From positions 1 to 64,000 of the forward strand of contig NZ_JAOWCB010000002.1 in NCBI RefSeq assembly GCF_026420845.1: DNA of 64,000 nt. The letters are read 5' to 3'. Source of the stretch: Streptomyces sp. PR69 (GTDB taxonomy: Bacteria > Actinomycetota > Actinomycetes > Streptomycetales > Streptomycetaceae). Under the pieces are notes generated by a model, which was not told where the DNA came from, did not search any database, and worked only from the letters and a program-made list of their open reading frames with translations. The translations under genes and the position numbers were made by a program. This document shows positions 54,301-62,113 of this stretch, one piece after another; the first letter of the stretch is position 1; each line of letters starts with the position of its first letter.

Positions 54301-56305
54301 GTCCCACGGCACGGACGAGGCCGGGCGGGCGGACTTCACACGCCGCGCGGTCTCCATGGCACGCGCCCGTGAGACCTTCGGACTCGCCCCGGCGATCGAC
54401 GCGCTGCGCGGGGAACTGGCGGAGGCGATCGGCCGCCGCACGCACACGGACGCCGGCGCCGACGCCGCGCTCTGCGCCGAGTATCTCTTCGAGGAGCTGA
54501 CGACCGGCCCCGAGGGCTTCGTCACGGCCGCGTCCGCCCGCACGCTGCTAGCGGACTTCCGCCGGGCCGTGGGCACTCCGGCGTACGAGAAGGACCTCGA
54601 CGGGCTCGACGGACTCGACGCCCGCCGCCAGCTGGTGGAGAACTGGCTCACCGCGTACACCACCGCCCACGGCGGCGCGGGGGCGGACGACCTCCCCGAG
54701 GCCGTCGCCGTCGAGCTCTGCCCCGACCTCGTCCGCTATGAGTCCCACGCCCCGCTGACCGAGACGGTCGAGGGGCTCCTCGGCAGCCACCCGAGGATCG
54801 GCCAGGGCGGCCGGATGACCGTCCGGCTGGATGAACTGCTGGCCCGCACCCGGCACTTCCGTGAGCGGGTCACGCCCGGCTTCCGCGCGTACCAGCAGCG
54901 CCGCACCGCGCTGGCCGCCGCCGAGCGGGAGCGGCTGCGGCTGGACGAGCACCGGCCGCGGGTGATGCCGGCGTTCGTGCGGAACCGGCTCATCGACGAG
55001 GTGTATCTGCCGCTGATCGGCGACAACCTGGCCAAGCAGCTCGGCACGGCGGGAGAGTCCAGGCGCACCGACAGCAACGGCCTGCTGCTGCTCGTCTCGC
55101 CGCCCGGCTACGGCAAGACGACGCTGATGGAGTATGTGGCCGACCGCCTCGGCCTCGTCCTGGTCAAGGTCAACGGCCCGGCTCTGGGCCACCGGGTCAC
55201 CTCCCTTGACCCGGCCGAGGCCCCGAACGCCACCGCACGCCAGGAGATCGAGAAGGTCAACTTCGCGCTGGAGGCGGGCAACAACATCCTGCTGTACCTG
55301 GACGACATCCAGCACACCTCGCCGGAACTGCTGCAGAAGTTCATCTTGCTGTGCGACGCGCAGCGCCGGATGGAGGGCGTGTGGAACGGGGCGAGCCGCA
55401 CCTACGACCTGCGCGGCAAGCGCTTCGCCGTGTGCATGGCGGGCAACCCGTACACCGAGTCAGGGCAGCGCTTCCGCATCCCCGACATGCTCGCCAACCG
55501 CGCCGACGTATGGAATCTCGGCGAGGTGCTCACCGGCAAGGAGGACGTCTTCGCGCTGAGCTTCGTCGAGAACGCCCTGACCGCCAACCCGGTGCTCGCC
55601 CCGCTCGCCGGACGCGACCGCGCGGACCTGGACCTGCTGGTGCGCCTCGCCTCCGGCGACCCGACGGCGCGGCGGGACCGGCTGGTCCACCCGTACCCGC
55701 CCGCCGAGCTGGAGCGCGTCCTCGCCGTGCTGCGCCATCTGCTCACCGCCCGGCGCACGGTGCTCGCCGTCAACGAGGCGTATATCGCCTCCGCCGCGCA
55801 GAGCGAGGCCACCCGCACCGAGCCGCCGTTCCAGCTCCAGGGCTCCTACCGCAATATGAACAAGATCGCGGAGCGGATCAGCCCGGTGATGAACGCGGCC
55901 GAGCTGTCCGCCGTCGTCGACGACCACTACACGAGCGAGGCGCAGACCCTCACCAGCGGCGCGGAGGCCAACCTCCTCAAGCTGGCCGAGCTGCGCGGCT
56001 CGCTCACCCCGCGGCAGGCGGCGCGCTGGGCGGAGCTCAAGGCGCTGTATGTGCGCGCCCGCGCTCTCGGCGGGGCGGACGACGACCCGATGGCGCGCGC
56101 CGTGGCCGCGCTCGGGCTGCTGGCGGACCGGGTGGCGGCGGTCGAGTCCGCGATCGTGCGGGCGGCGGACCCGCGCCATCTGCTGGCGGGCCCGCCGAGC
56201 GGCCGCAACGCCCGGCCTGCCGCCGCGGCACGGCGTGACGGGCCTGAGGAGGCGTCCGGGGAGGCGTCCGGGGAGGCGTCCGGGGAGGCCTCTGAGGAGC
56301 ACTGA
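51305..56305 (+). CDS. giant AAA-type ATPase ("DNA repair ATPase" family), 1666 aa
   Basis: ATG 51305 (MTTTQTAPQLDTGTYEVLRE) is preferred; a TTG at 51266 would add 13 residues. AGGAAG lies 14 bases upstream, a rather long spacing. Residues 70-400 are beta-rich, and about 430-900 are helical and coiled-coil-like with many Ala/Glu/Arg. A AAA ATPase lies near the C-terminus, with Walker A SPPGYGKTT (about 1265), Walker B ILLYLDDIQHTS (about 1328), and CMAGNPYTESGQRFRIPDML, resembling the MoxR/dynein-like group. The C-terminus ends in EASG repeats from a 12-bp DNA repeat. The family name is a database label; repair activity is not shown. Its place after the flotillin gene suggests a shared membrane or stress role. 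Confidence 0.8.
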   Translation: MTTTQTAPQLDTGTYEVLRERLGAQAGELARRAEELNARRVETFGSMELKLAGAERIRTENSCVPRDIVSVGEDRLLFGYNVFLGLKPQTSVADVFALHDAELNRLPDDAVPGLLDDPAFLREFEALYRYYRQAHLLQLRRVDGKLLAVFQTGEQAGDIRVLRWALGPSGEAEFLDARGERDHVFPPSHDFEWIPATRDDHVLGRHPHISIGGEVFVETVGGTLTVKVEDNTETGEGVYAEPVDEPLQSLGDADVAHARVGPLVLLRIRPYKEEAHRHLVYNTATKTVVRLDGIGQACRRLPEDQGIVFPGGYYLAATATARTFDLDAELIASLEFERTVRSPNGEDVLYAFHARVEGRSLLLPYNVIRKAVAAPLTCHGYAVFDDGTLLVLRADSDEPARVHPLQRWTSPYVSDTYAAARPAGEGPLARIGNADLVRGISDCLSLARSVAETAPTTGVYRALLAACTRTADAYHWLGDAEAGDLRTPLAEMRATAEQVLAEFETVQTLTAQAAEALDACAGRIAALVRRMRGEAPRGAAGWVAGLTELRHAQGALLTLKDMRYADTGRIDALSADTDADIASFAQRAAAFLSRADAFDDYHTDVAALAERAGAIDTVAEAAPVADELDGQAAALRTVTDVVAGLDMGDAVVRTAILERIAEVLGGVNRARAVLDGRRRELLEREGRAEFAAELALLGQSAAGALAAADTPEASDEQLSALLLQLENLESRFAEHDDFLSELGGRRTELYEAFSARKQTLQDARARRAERLAESAARVLETIGRRAAALDGAEAVSAYFASDPMVAKVRRTAEELRELGDGVRAEELAGRLTAARQEAARALRDRADLYADGGASLRLGRHRFAVNTQPFDLTLVPHGDDGLAFALTGTDYRSPVCDPAFADTRPYWSQSLPSENADVYRAEHLAARLLAEHDAQPLAAAGDLAALVREAAQSAYDEGYERGVHDHDATLILAALLRLTRTAGLLRYPPAVRAAAQLFWSHGTDEAGRADFTRRAVSMARARETFGLAPAIDALRGELAEAIGRRTHTDAGADAALCAEYLFEELTTGPEGFVTAASARTLLADFRRAVGTPAYEKDLDGLDGLDARRQLVENWLTAYTTAHGGAGADDLPEAVAVELCPDLVRYESHAPLTETVEGLLGSHPRIGQGGRMTVRLDELLARTRHFRERVTPGFRAYQQRRTALAAAERERLRLDEHRPRVMPAFVRNRLIDEVYLPLIGDNLAKQLGTAGESRRTDSNGLLLLVSPPGYGKTTLMEYVADRLGLVLVKVNGPALGHRVTSLDPAEAPNATARQEIEKVNFALEAGNNILLYLDDIQHTSPELLQKFILLCDAQRRMEGVWNGASRTYDLRGKRFAVCMAGNPYTESGQRFRIPDMLANRADVWNLGEVLTGKEDVFALSFVENALTANPVLAPLAGRDRADLDLLVRLASGDPTARRDRLVHPYPPAELERVLAVLRHLLTARRTVLAVNEAYIASAAQSEATRTEPPFQLQGSYRNMNKIAERISPVMNAAELSAVVDDHYTSEAQTLTSGAEANLLKLAELRGSLTPRQAARWAELKALYVRARALGGADDDPMARAVAALGLLADRVAAVESAIVRAADPRHLLAGPPSGRNARPAAAARRDGPEEASGEASGEASGEASEEH

Positions 56306-56343
56306 CTGCTCTGATCGGGTTTCGATCGGGTTACATGGGGGGC

Positions 56344-58146
56344 ATGAGCGATGCCATGAGCCTCCCCATGCCCGACTGGGAGAAGCGATTCCGCGCCCCC
56401 CGCGTCTCCCTGCCCGAGTGGGCGGAGGACGCACCCGACCGTTCCCTCTTCGTGTCGAACGCGACCGGGACCTATGAGCTGTACGCCTGGGACCGGGCAG
56501 CCGGGGAGCAGCGTCAGGTCACCGACCGCCCCAACGGCACCACGGACGGCGTGCTGTCCCCGGACGGCGAGTGGGTGTGGTGGTTCTCAGACACCGATGG
56601 CGACGAGTTCGGGCTGTGGATGCGCCAGCCCTTCGGCGGCGGCGAGGACGTGCCCGCCGCGCCGGGGCTCGCGCCGTCCTACCCCGCGGGGCTGGCGGTC
56701 GGGCGCGACGGCCTCGCCGTGATCGGCCGCTCCACGGACGAGGACGGGACGACCGTCCACGTCGTACGGGAGGGTGCGGAGCCGGTCGAGATCTACCGGC
56801 ACCGGGAGTCGGCCGGGGTCGGCGACCTCTCACACGACGGCACGCTCATCGCGCTGGAGCACACCGAGCACGGGGACGCGATGCACTCCGCGATCCGGGT
56901 GGTCACGCTCGACGGCTCGCTCGTCGCGGAACTCGACGACACCGAGGGCGGCGCCAGGGAGCTGGGCCTTGAGGTGCTCGGCTTCGCCCCGGTCGCCGGG
57001 GACGCCCGGCTGCTGATCGCGCACCAGCGGCGCGGCCGCTGGGAGCCGGTGATCTGGGACGTCGCCACCGGCGAGGAGACCGCGCTGGCGATCGACCTGC
57101 CCGGCGATGTCAGCGCCGAGTGGTACGCCGACGGCTCCGCGCTGCTGATCGGCCACAGCTTCGAGGCCCGCGGCGAGCTGTGGCGCTACGACCTGGGCAG
57201 CCACGCCCTCACCCGCATCGAGACCCCCAGGGGCTCCGTGTCGGGCGCGACGGCCCGCCCCGGCGGAGCGGTCGAGTATCTGTGGTCCTCGGCCGCCCAG
57301 CCGCCCGCCGTGCGCTCCGCCGCGGGTGGTGTGGTGCTCGACCCGCCGGGTGCGAAGGCCCCCGCGTCCGTGCCGGTCGAGGACGTCTGGGTGGACGGCC
57401 CCGGCGGCCGTATCCACACCCTCGTCCAGCGCCCGGCCGACGCCCCGGCGGACCGCCCGCTGCCGACCGTCTTCGAGATCCACGGCGGCCCGACCTGGCA
57501 CGACAGCGACTCCTTCGCCGCCGGTCCCGCGGCCTGGGTCGACCACGGGTACGCGGTCGTACGGGTCAACTACCGCGGCTCGACCGGCTACGGGCGCGAG
57601 TGGACCGACGCCCTGAAGCACCGGGTCGGGCTGATCGAGCTGGAGGACATCGCTGCGGTGCGCGCATGGGCCGTCTCCTCGGGCCTCGCCGACCCCGCGC
57701 GGCTCGTCCTGTCCGGCGGCTCATGGGGTGGCTATCTCACCCTCCTCGGCCTGGGCACCCAGCCCGACGCCTGGGCGGTCGGCCTCGCCGCGGTGCCGGT
57801 CGCCGACTATGTCACCGCGTACCACGACGAGATGGAGGCCCTGAAGGCCATGGACCGCACCCTCTTCGGCGGCACCCCCGAGGAGGTCCCCGAGCGGTTC
57901 CGCGTCTCTTCCCCCCTGACGTACGTCGACGAGGTCCGCGCCCCCGTCTATATCTCCGCGGGCGTCAACGACCCCCGCTGCCCGATCCGCCAGGTCGAGA
58001 ACTACGTCGACCGGCTGGCGGCACGGGGGGCGGTGCACGAGGTGTACCGCTATGAGGCGGGGCACGGTTCGCTGGTGGTGGAGGAGCGGATCAAGCAGGT
58101 GGCCAAGGAGATCGACTTCACCGAGCGCCACCTGGGGAGACGTTAA
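56344..58146 (+). CDS. S9 family peptidase (prolyl oligopeptidase / acylaminoacyl peptidase type)
   Basis: About 600 residues. The N-terminal two thirds are beta-propeller-like (repeats such as GVLSPDGEWVWWFSDTDGDE). The C-terminal alpha/beta hydrolase contains EIHGGPTWHD, the nucleophile elbow LSGGSWGGYLTLLG, the Asp-bearing AGVNDPRCPIRQ, and the His of YEAGHGSL. The start is uncertain between ATG 56335, 56344 and 56356; 56344 keeps the MSDAMSLPMPDWEKRF leader. There is no signal peptide, so it is cytoplasmic and would trim short peptides or acyl-amino acids. It stands alone, followed by a repeat-rich spacer. Confidence 0.88.
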   Translation: MSDAMSLPMPDWEKRFRAPRVSLPEWAEDAPDRSLFVSNATGTYELYAWDRAAGEQRQVTDRPNGTTDGVLSPDGEWVWWFSDTDGDEFGLWMRQPFGGGEDVPAAPGLAPSYPAGLAVGRDGLAVIGRSTDEDGTTVHVVREGAEPVEIYRHRESAGVGDLSHDGTLIALEHTEHGDAMHSAIRVVTLDGSLVAELDDTEGGARELGLEVLGFAPVAGDARLLIAHQRRGRWEPVIWDVATGEETALAIDLPGDVSAEWYADGSALLIGHSFEARGELWRYDLGSHALTRIETPRGSVSGATARPGGAVEYLWSSAAQPPAVRSAAGGVVLDPPGAKAPASVPVEDVWVDGPGGRIHTLVQRPADAPADRPLPTVFEIHGGPTWHDSDSFAAGPAAWVDHGYAVVRVNYRGSTGYGREWTDALKHRVGLIELEDIAAVRAWAVSSGLADPARLVLSGGSWGGYLTLLGLGTQPDAWAVGLAAVPVADYVTAYHDEMEALKAMDRTLFGGTPEEVPERFRVSSPLTYVDEVRAPVYISAGVNDPRCPIRQVENYVDRLAARGAVHEVYRYEAGHGSLVVEERIKQVAKEIDFTERHLGRR

Positions 58147-58339
58147 CCGGGGGCTCCGCCCCCGGACCCCCTGTCGAACCCAGCCCCGCCGGCACTTGAG
58201 GGGCGGGAGTGCCTGCACAACCCAGCCCCGCCGGCGATTGAGGCGGGAGGGCCAGCACAACCCAGCCCCGCCGGCGATTGAGGCGCGGGGGTTCGGGGGC
58301 GGAGCCCCCGGAAAGCGGGGTTCGGGGGCGGAGCCCCGG
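58147..58339. repeat. intergenic GC-rich repeat cluster with hairpins
   Basis: Three near-identical copies of AACCCAGCCCCGCCGGCGAT followed by TGAGG begin at 58177 (last bases diverged), 58219 and 58259. They are bracketed by hairpins of the GGGGGCGGAGCCCCC type at 58147-58165, 58294-58310 and 58323-58338. Similar hairpins are common between Streptomyces genes and here could end transcription of the peptidase gene. Confidence 0.8.
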
Positions 58340-58376
58340 GTCTCGCCGCCCCGGCGCCGTTCCGTACCGTGGAGGC

Positions 58377-59129
58377 GTGTACCGGTTCCTGCTGACTCCC
58401 CGCTGGTGGGGGATCAACGTCTTCGTCGCGCTGGCGATCCCCTTCTGCGTCTTCATGGGCTCCTGGCAGCTCGGGAAGTTCGAGGACCGCGTCGACACCC
58501 ACCAGGAGGCCGAGCGGAAGGCCGCGGACCCGTCCGGCGAGCAGGCCGTGCCGGTGGACACGCTGCTGCCGGTGGACAAGGAGACGTCCGGCCGGGCGGC
58601 GACGGCGACCGGCCGGTACGGGGAGCAGTTCCTGGTGCCGGGGCGGGAGCTGGACGGGGAGCGCGGCAGCTATGTGCTGACGCTGCTGAAGACCGACGGC
58701 GGCCGGTCGCTGCCGGTGGTGCGCGGCTGGCTCGCGGACGGGGAGCGGGCCCCGGCCGCCCCGGCCGGCGAGGTGACCGTCACGGGCGCGCTCCAGGCGT
58801 CGGAGACCGCCGGCGCGGACGGCGCGCACACGGCCGGCGGTCTGCCGCCCGGCCGGCTCGGCATGATCAGCGCGGCGTCGCTGGTGAATCTGGTCCCGGA
58901 CGACGTGTACGACGCCTGGGTCACGCTGACCTCCGCCGACCCAGGTCTGAAGCCGGTCCCGGCCGCCGCGCCGGAGGGCAGCGGACTGGATCTGAAGGCG
59001 TTCCAGAATCTGGGCTACACGGGCGAGTGGTTCGTCTTCGCGGGCTTTGTGCTCTTCATGTGGTTTCGTCTGCTGCGCAGGGACGCGGAGGCGGCCAGGG
59101 ACCGGGCGCTGGGGCTGGATCCGGCGTGA
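58377..59129 (+). CDS. SURF1 family cytochrome oxidase assembly protein
   Basis: GTG 58377 (MYRFLLTPRWWGINVFV) gives 250 residues. One membrane segment near the N-terminus (about 12-30) and one near the C-terminus (about 218-236) flank a soluble domain, the SURF1 layout. GSWQLGKFEDRV after the first helix and PVVRGWLADGE in the middle are family features. SURF1 helps insert haem a into aa3-type cytochrome c oxidase. GGAGG lies only one base before the start, too close to work well. A TACCGT 6-11 bases upstream could instead be a -10 for leaderless translation. The stop overlaps the next gene (GTGA). Confidence 0.9.
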   Translation: MYRFLLTPRWWGINVFVALAIPFCVFMGSWQLGKFEDRVDTHQEAERKAADPSGEQAVPVDTLLPVDKETSGRAATATGRYGEQFLVPGRELDGERGSYVLTLLKTDGGRSLPVVRGWLADGERAPAAPAGEVTVTGALQASETAGADGAHTAGGLPPGRLGMISAASLVNLVPDDVYDAWVTLTSADPGLKPVPAAAPEGSGLDLKAFQNLGYTGEWFVFAGFVLFMWFRLLRRDAEAARDRALGLDPA

Positions 59130-59869
59130 CCGGCGACGCGGGCGGCGTCCTCACCCCGCTCGGGCGGACGGCGGCGCCGCCGGAGCGGCCGCCGGACCGC
59201 GTCTGGTACGCGGCCTACGGGTCGAACATGGATCTGCGCCGCCTGAGGTACTACCTCTCCGGCGGCACGCCCCCCGGCGGCGCCCGCACCTGCCCCGGCT
59301 GCCGCGACCCGCGGCCCCCGGAGCGCTCCGTGCCGGTGCTGCTGCCCGGCGGCCTGTATTTCGCCACGGAGTCGGCGCTGTGGGGCGGCGGCCGGGCGTT
59401 CTACGACCCCGCGGAGCCCGGCGTGGCCCCGGCCCGCGCCCATCTGCTGACGGCGGCCCAGTTCTCGGACATCGCCGCGCAGGAGATGTACCGGACGCCC
59501 GGCGCGGATCTCGATCTGACGGAGGTGCTCACGCGCGGGCGCGCACGGCTCGGCCCAGGACGGTACGAGACGCTGGTGTGTCCGGGTCTGCTGGACGGCC
59601 TGCCGGTGGTGACCTTCACGGCTCCGTGGGGGCGCGCCGATGTGCCGGGGAACGCCCCCTCGGCCCCGTATCTGCGGCATCTGGCCGCCGGGCTGATGCA
59701 GGCTCACGGCTGGAGCGCCGCGCGTGCCGCGGGCTATCTGGCCGGCTGCTCCGGGGCTCGTGAGGCCTGGACCCCAAAGGCCGTCCTTGCGCTGCTGGAG
59801 TCCGCGGACGGCCCCCCTGACGCCCCTCCGCACCCCTCCGGCTACTCGGCGGGCAGCACGCCCGTGTAG
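59126..59869 (+). CDS. gamma-glutamylcyclotransferase-like protein
   Basis: GTG 59126 overlaps the SURF1 stop by 4 bp, giving 247 residues. The YAAYGSNM segment (28-35) is the ligand-binding loop of the gamma-glutamylcyclotransferase (BtrG) fold, and a strand pattern compatible with that fold follows (SVPVLLPGGLYFATES, RAFYDPAEPGVAPARAHLLTAAQF). The usual catalytic Glu could not be placed with confidence. The substrate is unknown. It is coupled to SURF1 only by position. The 3' end overlaps the convergent gene at 59842 by 28 bp. Confidence 0.7.
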   Translation: MTGDAGGVLTPLGRTAAPPERPPDRVWYAAYGSNMDLRRLRYYLSGGTPPGGARTCPGCRDPRPPERSVPVLLPGGLYFATESALWGGGRAFYDPAEPGVAPARAHLLTAAQFSDIAAQEMYRTPGADLDLTEVLTRGRARLGPGRYETLVCPGLLDGLPVVTFTAPWGRADVPGNAPSAPYLRHLAAGLMQAHGWSAARAAGYLAGCSGAREAWTPKAVLALLESADGPPDAPPHPSGYSAGSTPV

Positions 59870-61182
59870 TAGACGGTGCCCGAGCAGGCGTTCGGCACGG
59901 TCGCCTGTGCCGCCGGCGCTCCGGCCTCCGGGGTGTGGACGACGGTGACGCTCCCTTCCCGGGGAGTGCCGTCCTCCAGCGTGAGCTGCGGCTCGGCGCC
60001 GTCGGCCGTGTCCGCCGACTGGCCGGACTTGTCCGATGTCTGCGCCGATGTCGTGGTGGTGGTCGACGTCGTCGTCTCACCGCCGCCGCCTGTGCCGGAG
60101 GTGCTGCCCGAGGTCCCGGCGCCGCCGGTGGAGCCGCCGCCCGTCGGGGTGGGGTCGGGGGTCGGCTCGCTCTCCTTCGGGCAGGTGTCCGCGGGAATCC
60201 AGGCGAACCGCACCTCGTAGGCGTCCTGGGGCTTCAGCCGGAGGGCGCCGGGCTCCCGTGCGGGGTCCGGCAGTCCGGTCGCCGCATCGCCCGCCGTGTG
60301 CGCGACGACGTTGATCTTCGCGGGGTCGGCCGCGCCGGCCGCCTTGAAGGCGACGGCGCCCGGGGTGCTGACCGTGCATTGTGCGTCGGAGACATTGGCG
60401 ATGCGGAATGTGCCGTACACCGCGCCTTCGGCGTCGGGCTCGGCCGTCCGGACGGCGGCGACGCCGAGCTGGGCCGCCTCGCACGCCGGGGAGGGGGAGG
60501 CCGCGGTGCCGGGAGGGGCGGCCGGCTCCCCGGTCGCGCCGTCCGCGCTGCCCGCGGTCTGCTCCTCGCCGGACGTCTGGGACGGGGCGTTGCGGCTGTG
60601 CCCGCCTCCGCCGCCGTCCCCGCCGGCCCCCTGCGTTCCGGTGTCTCCGCCGGTCTCGCCGGAGGTCTCAGCGCCGAGGCCGCCCTGAGTCTGCTCCCCG
60701 TGCCCGGCGTTGACCGCACGGGTGTCCTCGCCGCTGCCGGAGGCGTCCGCCGCGTGGACGAAGGCGGGCACCGCGGCGCCCACCAGCAGCGCGGCAGCGG
60801 CCACGCCCACCAGCGCCTGCCGCTTGCGGGCGCGCCGTGCGGGCACCGCCCGGCGCAGCTGGTCGAGAGCGCCCTCGGCCGGCTGGATGTCCTGTACCGC
60901 GCCGTGCAGCAGCCGGCGCAGCGCCAGCTCGTCGGCGCCGAGGCCGTCGCCGCCCAAGTCGCTCACATGCCCCTCGCTCGCATGCTGATCCGACCCCTTG
61001 TCCGTGTTTGCGTTGCTCATCGGTCCGTCCGGTCCGAAGAACCCGAACCGCTGACCGTTTGGCCCATGACGGCCGTCGCGACCGCCGTAACCTTCGCGAC
61101 CGCCGTGACCCTCGTAAACCTCGTAGCCTTCGCGGCCGCCGCGGCCCTGGCAGCCGTCCCGGCGGCTGTGGTGCCCGTTCAC
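59842..61182 (-). CDS. single-pass membrane protein paired with SigE-family sigma factor
   Basis: 446 residues from GTG 61182, which overlaps the sigma factor stop (GTGA). An internal ATG at 61020 (MSNANTDKGSDQHASEGH) is an alternative start; the leader before it is Gly/Arg repeat-like. A cytoplasmic helical region (LRRLLHGAVQDIQPAEGALDQLRRAVP) is followed by a transmembrane helix (about 122-144). A long Gly/Thr/Ser-rich outside region contains a compact Cys-containing domain (AVYGTFRIANVSDAQCTVSTPG) and more low complexity. Position suggests an anti-sigma factor or a regulator of the sigma factor, but no zinc-type anti-sigma motif is seen. Confidence 0.7.
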   Translation of the reverse strand: MNGHHSRRDGCQGRGGREGYEVYEGHGGREGYGGRDGRHGPNGQRFGFFGPDGPMSNANTDKGSDQHASEGHVSDLGGDGLGADELALRRLLHGAVQDIQPAEGALDQLRRAVPARRARKRQALVGVAAAALLVGAAVPAFVHAADASGSGEDTRAVNAGHGEQTQGGLGAETSGETGGDTGTQGAGGDGGGGGHSRNAPSQTSGEEQTAGSADGATGEPAAPPGTAASPSPACEAAQLGVAAVRTAEPDAEGAVYGTFRIANVSDAQCTVSTPGAVAFKAAGAADPAKINVVAHTAGDAATGLPDPAREPGALRLKPQDAYEVRFAWIPADTCPKESEPTPDPTPTGGGSTGGAGTSGSTSGTGGGGETTTSTTTTTSAQTSDKSGQSADTADGAEPQLTLEDGTPREGSVTVVHTPEAGAPAAQATVPNACSGTVYYTGVLPAE

Positions 61183-61880
61183 GCCGTGGCCTCCATGGCG
61201 ACGCGCAGCGCCGCGATGCCCCGTGATCCGTACGCCTTCACGGAGCCCAGGGATATGCCCAGCGTCTGGGCGACCTGAGCCTCGGTCATATCGGCGAAGT
61301 ACCGCAGCACCAGCACCTCGCGCTGGCGGCGCTGCAGCCCGCGCATCGCCTTGATCAGCGCGTCCCGCTCCAGCTGCTCGTACGCCCCCTCCTCCGCGCT
61401 CGCCATGTCGGGCATGGGCTTCGAGAGCAGCTTGAGGCCGAGTATGCGGCGGCGCAGTGCGGACCGGGAGAGGTTCACCACGGTCTGGCGAAGATAGGCC
61501 AGCGTCTTCTCCGGGTCCCGGACGCGGTTGCGGGCCGAGTGGACGCGGATGAACGCCTCCTGGACGACGTCCTCGCAGGAGGCGGTGTCGTCGAGCAGCA
61601 GGGCCGCGAGGCCGAGCAGGGAGCGGTAGTGGGCGCGGTAGGTCTCGGTGAGATGGTCGACGGTGGTGCCCGCAGCCATGGCGTCGTCAGCGCCCCCGCG
61701 CTGCGACGGCAGCTGCGCGGCGGTGTGGGAGGTCCGGGTGAACGGCATGGGCGCGATCACCGGCATGCCGCCGGGCGGGCGCGGTCTGCGCGGCGGCAGA
61801 GCCGCCGCGCCGCGCCGTGGCCCGGCGCCGCGTATGCCGCGCGCCGGGAACACCCTGGTGAACTCGAGAACCTCTGCCAC
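61179..61880 (-). CDS. SigE-family ECF RNA polymerase sigma factor
   Basis: A 233-residue frame from GTG 61880. The conserved part begins near residue 68 (MAAGTTVDHLTETYRAHY), so the first 67 Pro/Arg-rich residues may be partly untranslated or a species extension. Region 2 is HYRSLLGLAALLLDDTASCE followed by DVVQEAFIRVH. Region 4 contains LQRRQREVLVLRYFADMTEA and the helix-turn-helix VAQTLGISLGSVKAYGSRGI. It should direct RNA polymerase to a small regulon, probably under control of the membrane protein encoded next. No clear Shine-Dalgarno precedes the start. Confidence 0.85.
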   Translation of the reverse strand: MAEVLEFTRVFPARGIRGAGPRRGAAALPPRRPRPPGGMPVIAPMPFTRTSHTAAQLPSQRGGADDAMAAGTTVDHLTETYRAHYRSLLGLAALLLDDTASCEDVVQEAFIRVHSARNRVRDPEKTLAYLRQTVVNLSRSALRRRILGLKLLSKPMPDMASAEEGAYEQLERDALIKAMRGLQRRQREVLVLRYFADMTEAQVAQTLGISLGSVKAYGSRGIAALRVAMEATA

Positions 61881-62071
61881 GCTGGTTGGACACGCTTCCC
61901 CCCGTCAGGGTTGTACGCGTACGCCACCGTTTTCGACGGTGCTGTGCATGTGTTCATGCGTACTCGCTCTTCCCCAATGCCCCGCTCGTTCGCGGCACTG
62001 CACAGACGCGACCGCAAAGACGTCCCCCAGCCAACTGCCGGTTGCAGCCGTACTTACACGGATCTTACAAA

Positions 62072-62110
62072 GCCCGGCATATGCCTGCCGGGCCCTGGGC
62101 CGCCCAGGGC
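62072..62110 (-). terminator. double hairpin terminator of the lysC-asd operon
   Basis: Two adjoining perfect stems lie right after the asd stop on the minus strand: GCCCTGGG/CCCAGGGC (62092-62110, 3-base loop) and GCCCGGCA/TGCCGGGC (62072-62093, 6-base loop). They share the bases at 62092-62093, so probably only one can form fully at a time. They separate the lysC-asd operon from the sigma factor gene. Confidence 0.7.
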
Positions 62111-62113
62111 CCC

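Noticed and set aside
48935..54445. Very long minus-strand open frame (1836 codons) opposite the flotillin and ATPase genes
   Set aside because: It is a by-product of high-GC codon bias on the antisense strand. The translation is Gly/Arg/Leu-rich low complexity with no recognisable domain, and the plus-strand genes have clear motifs.
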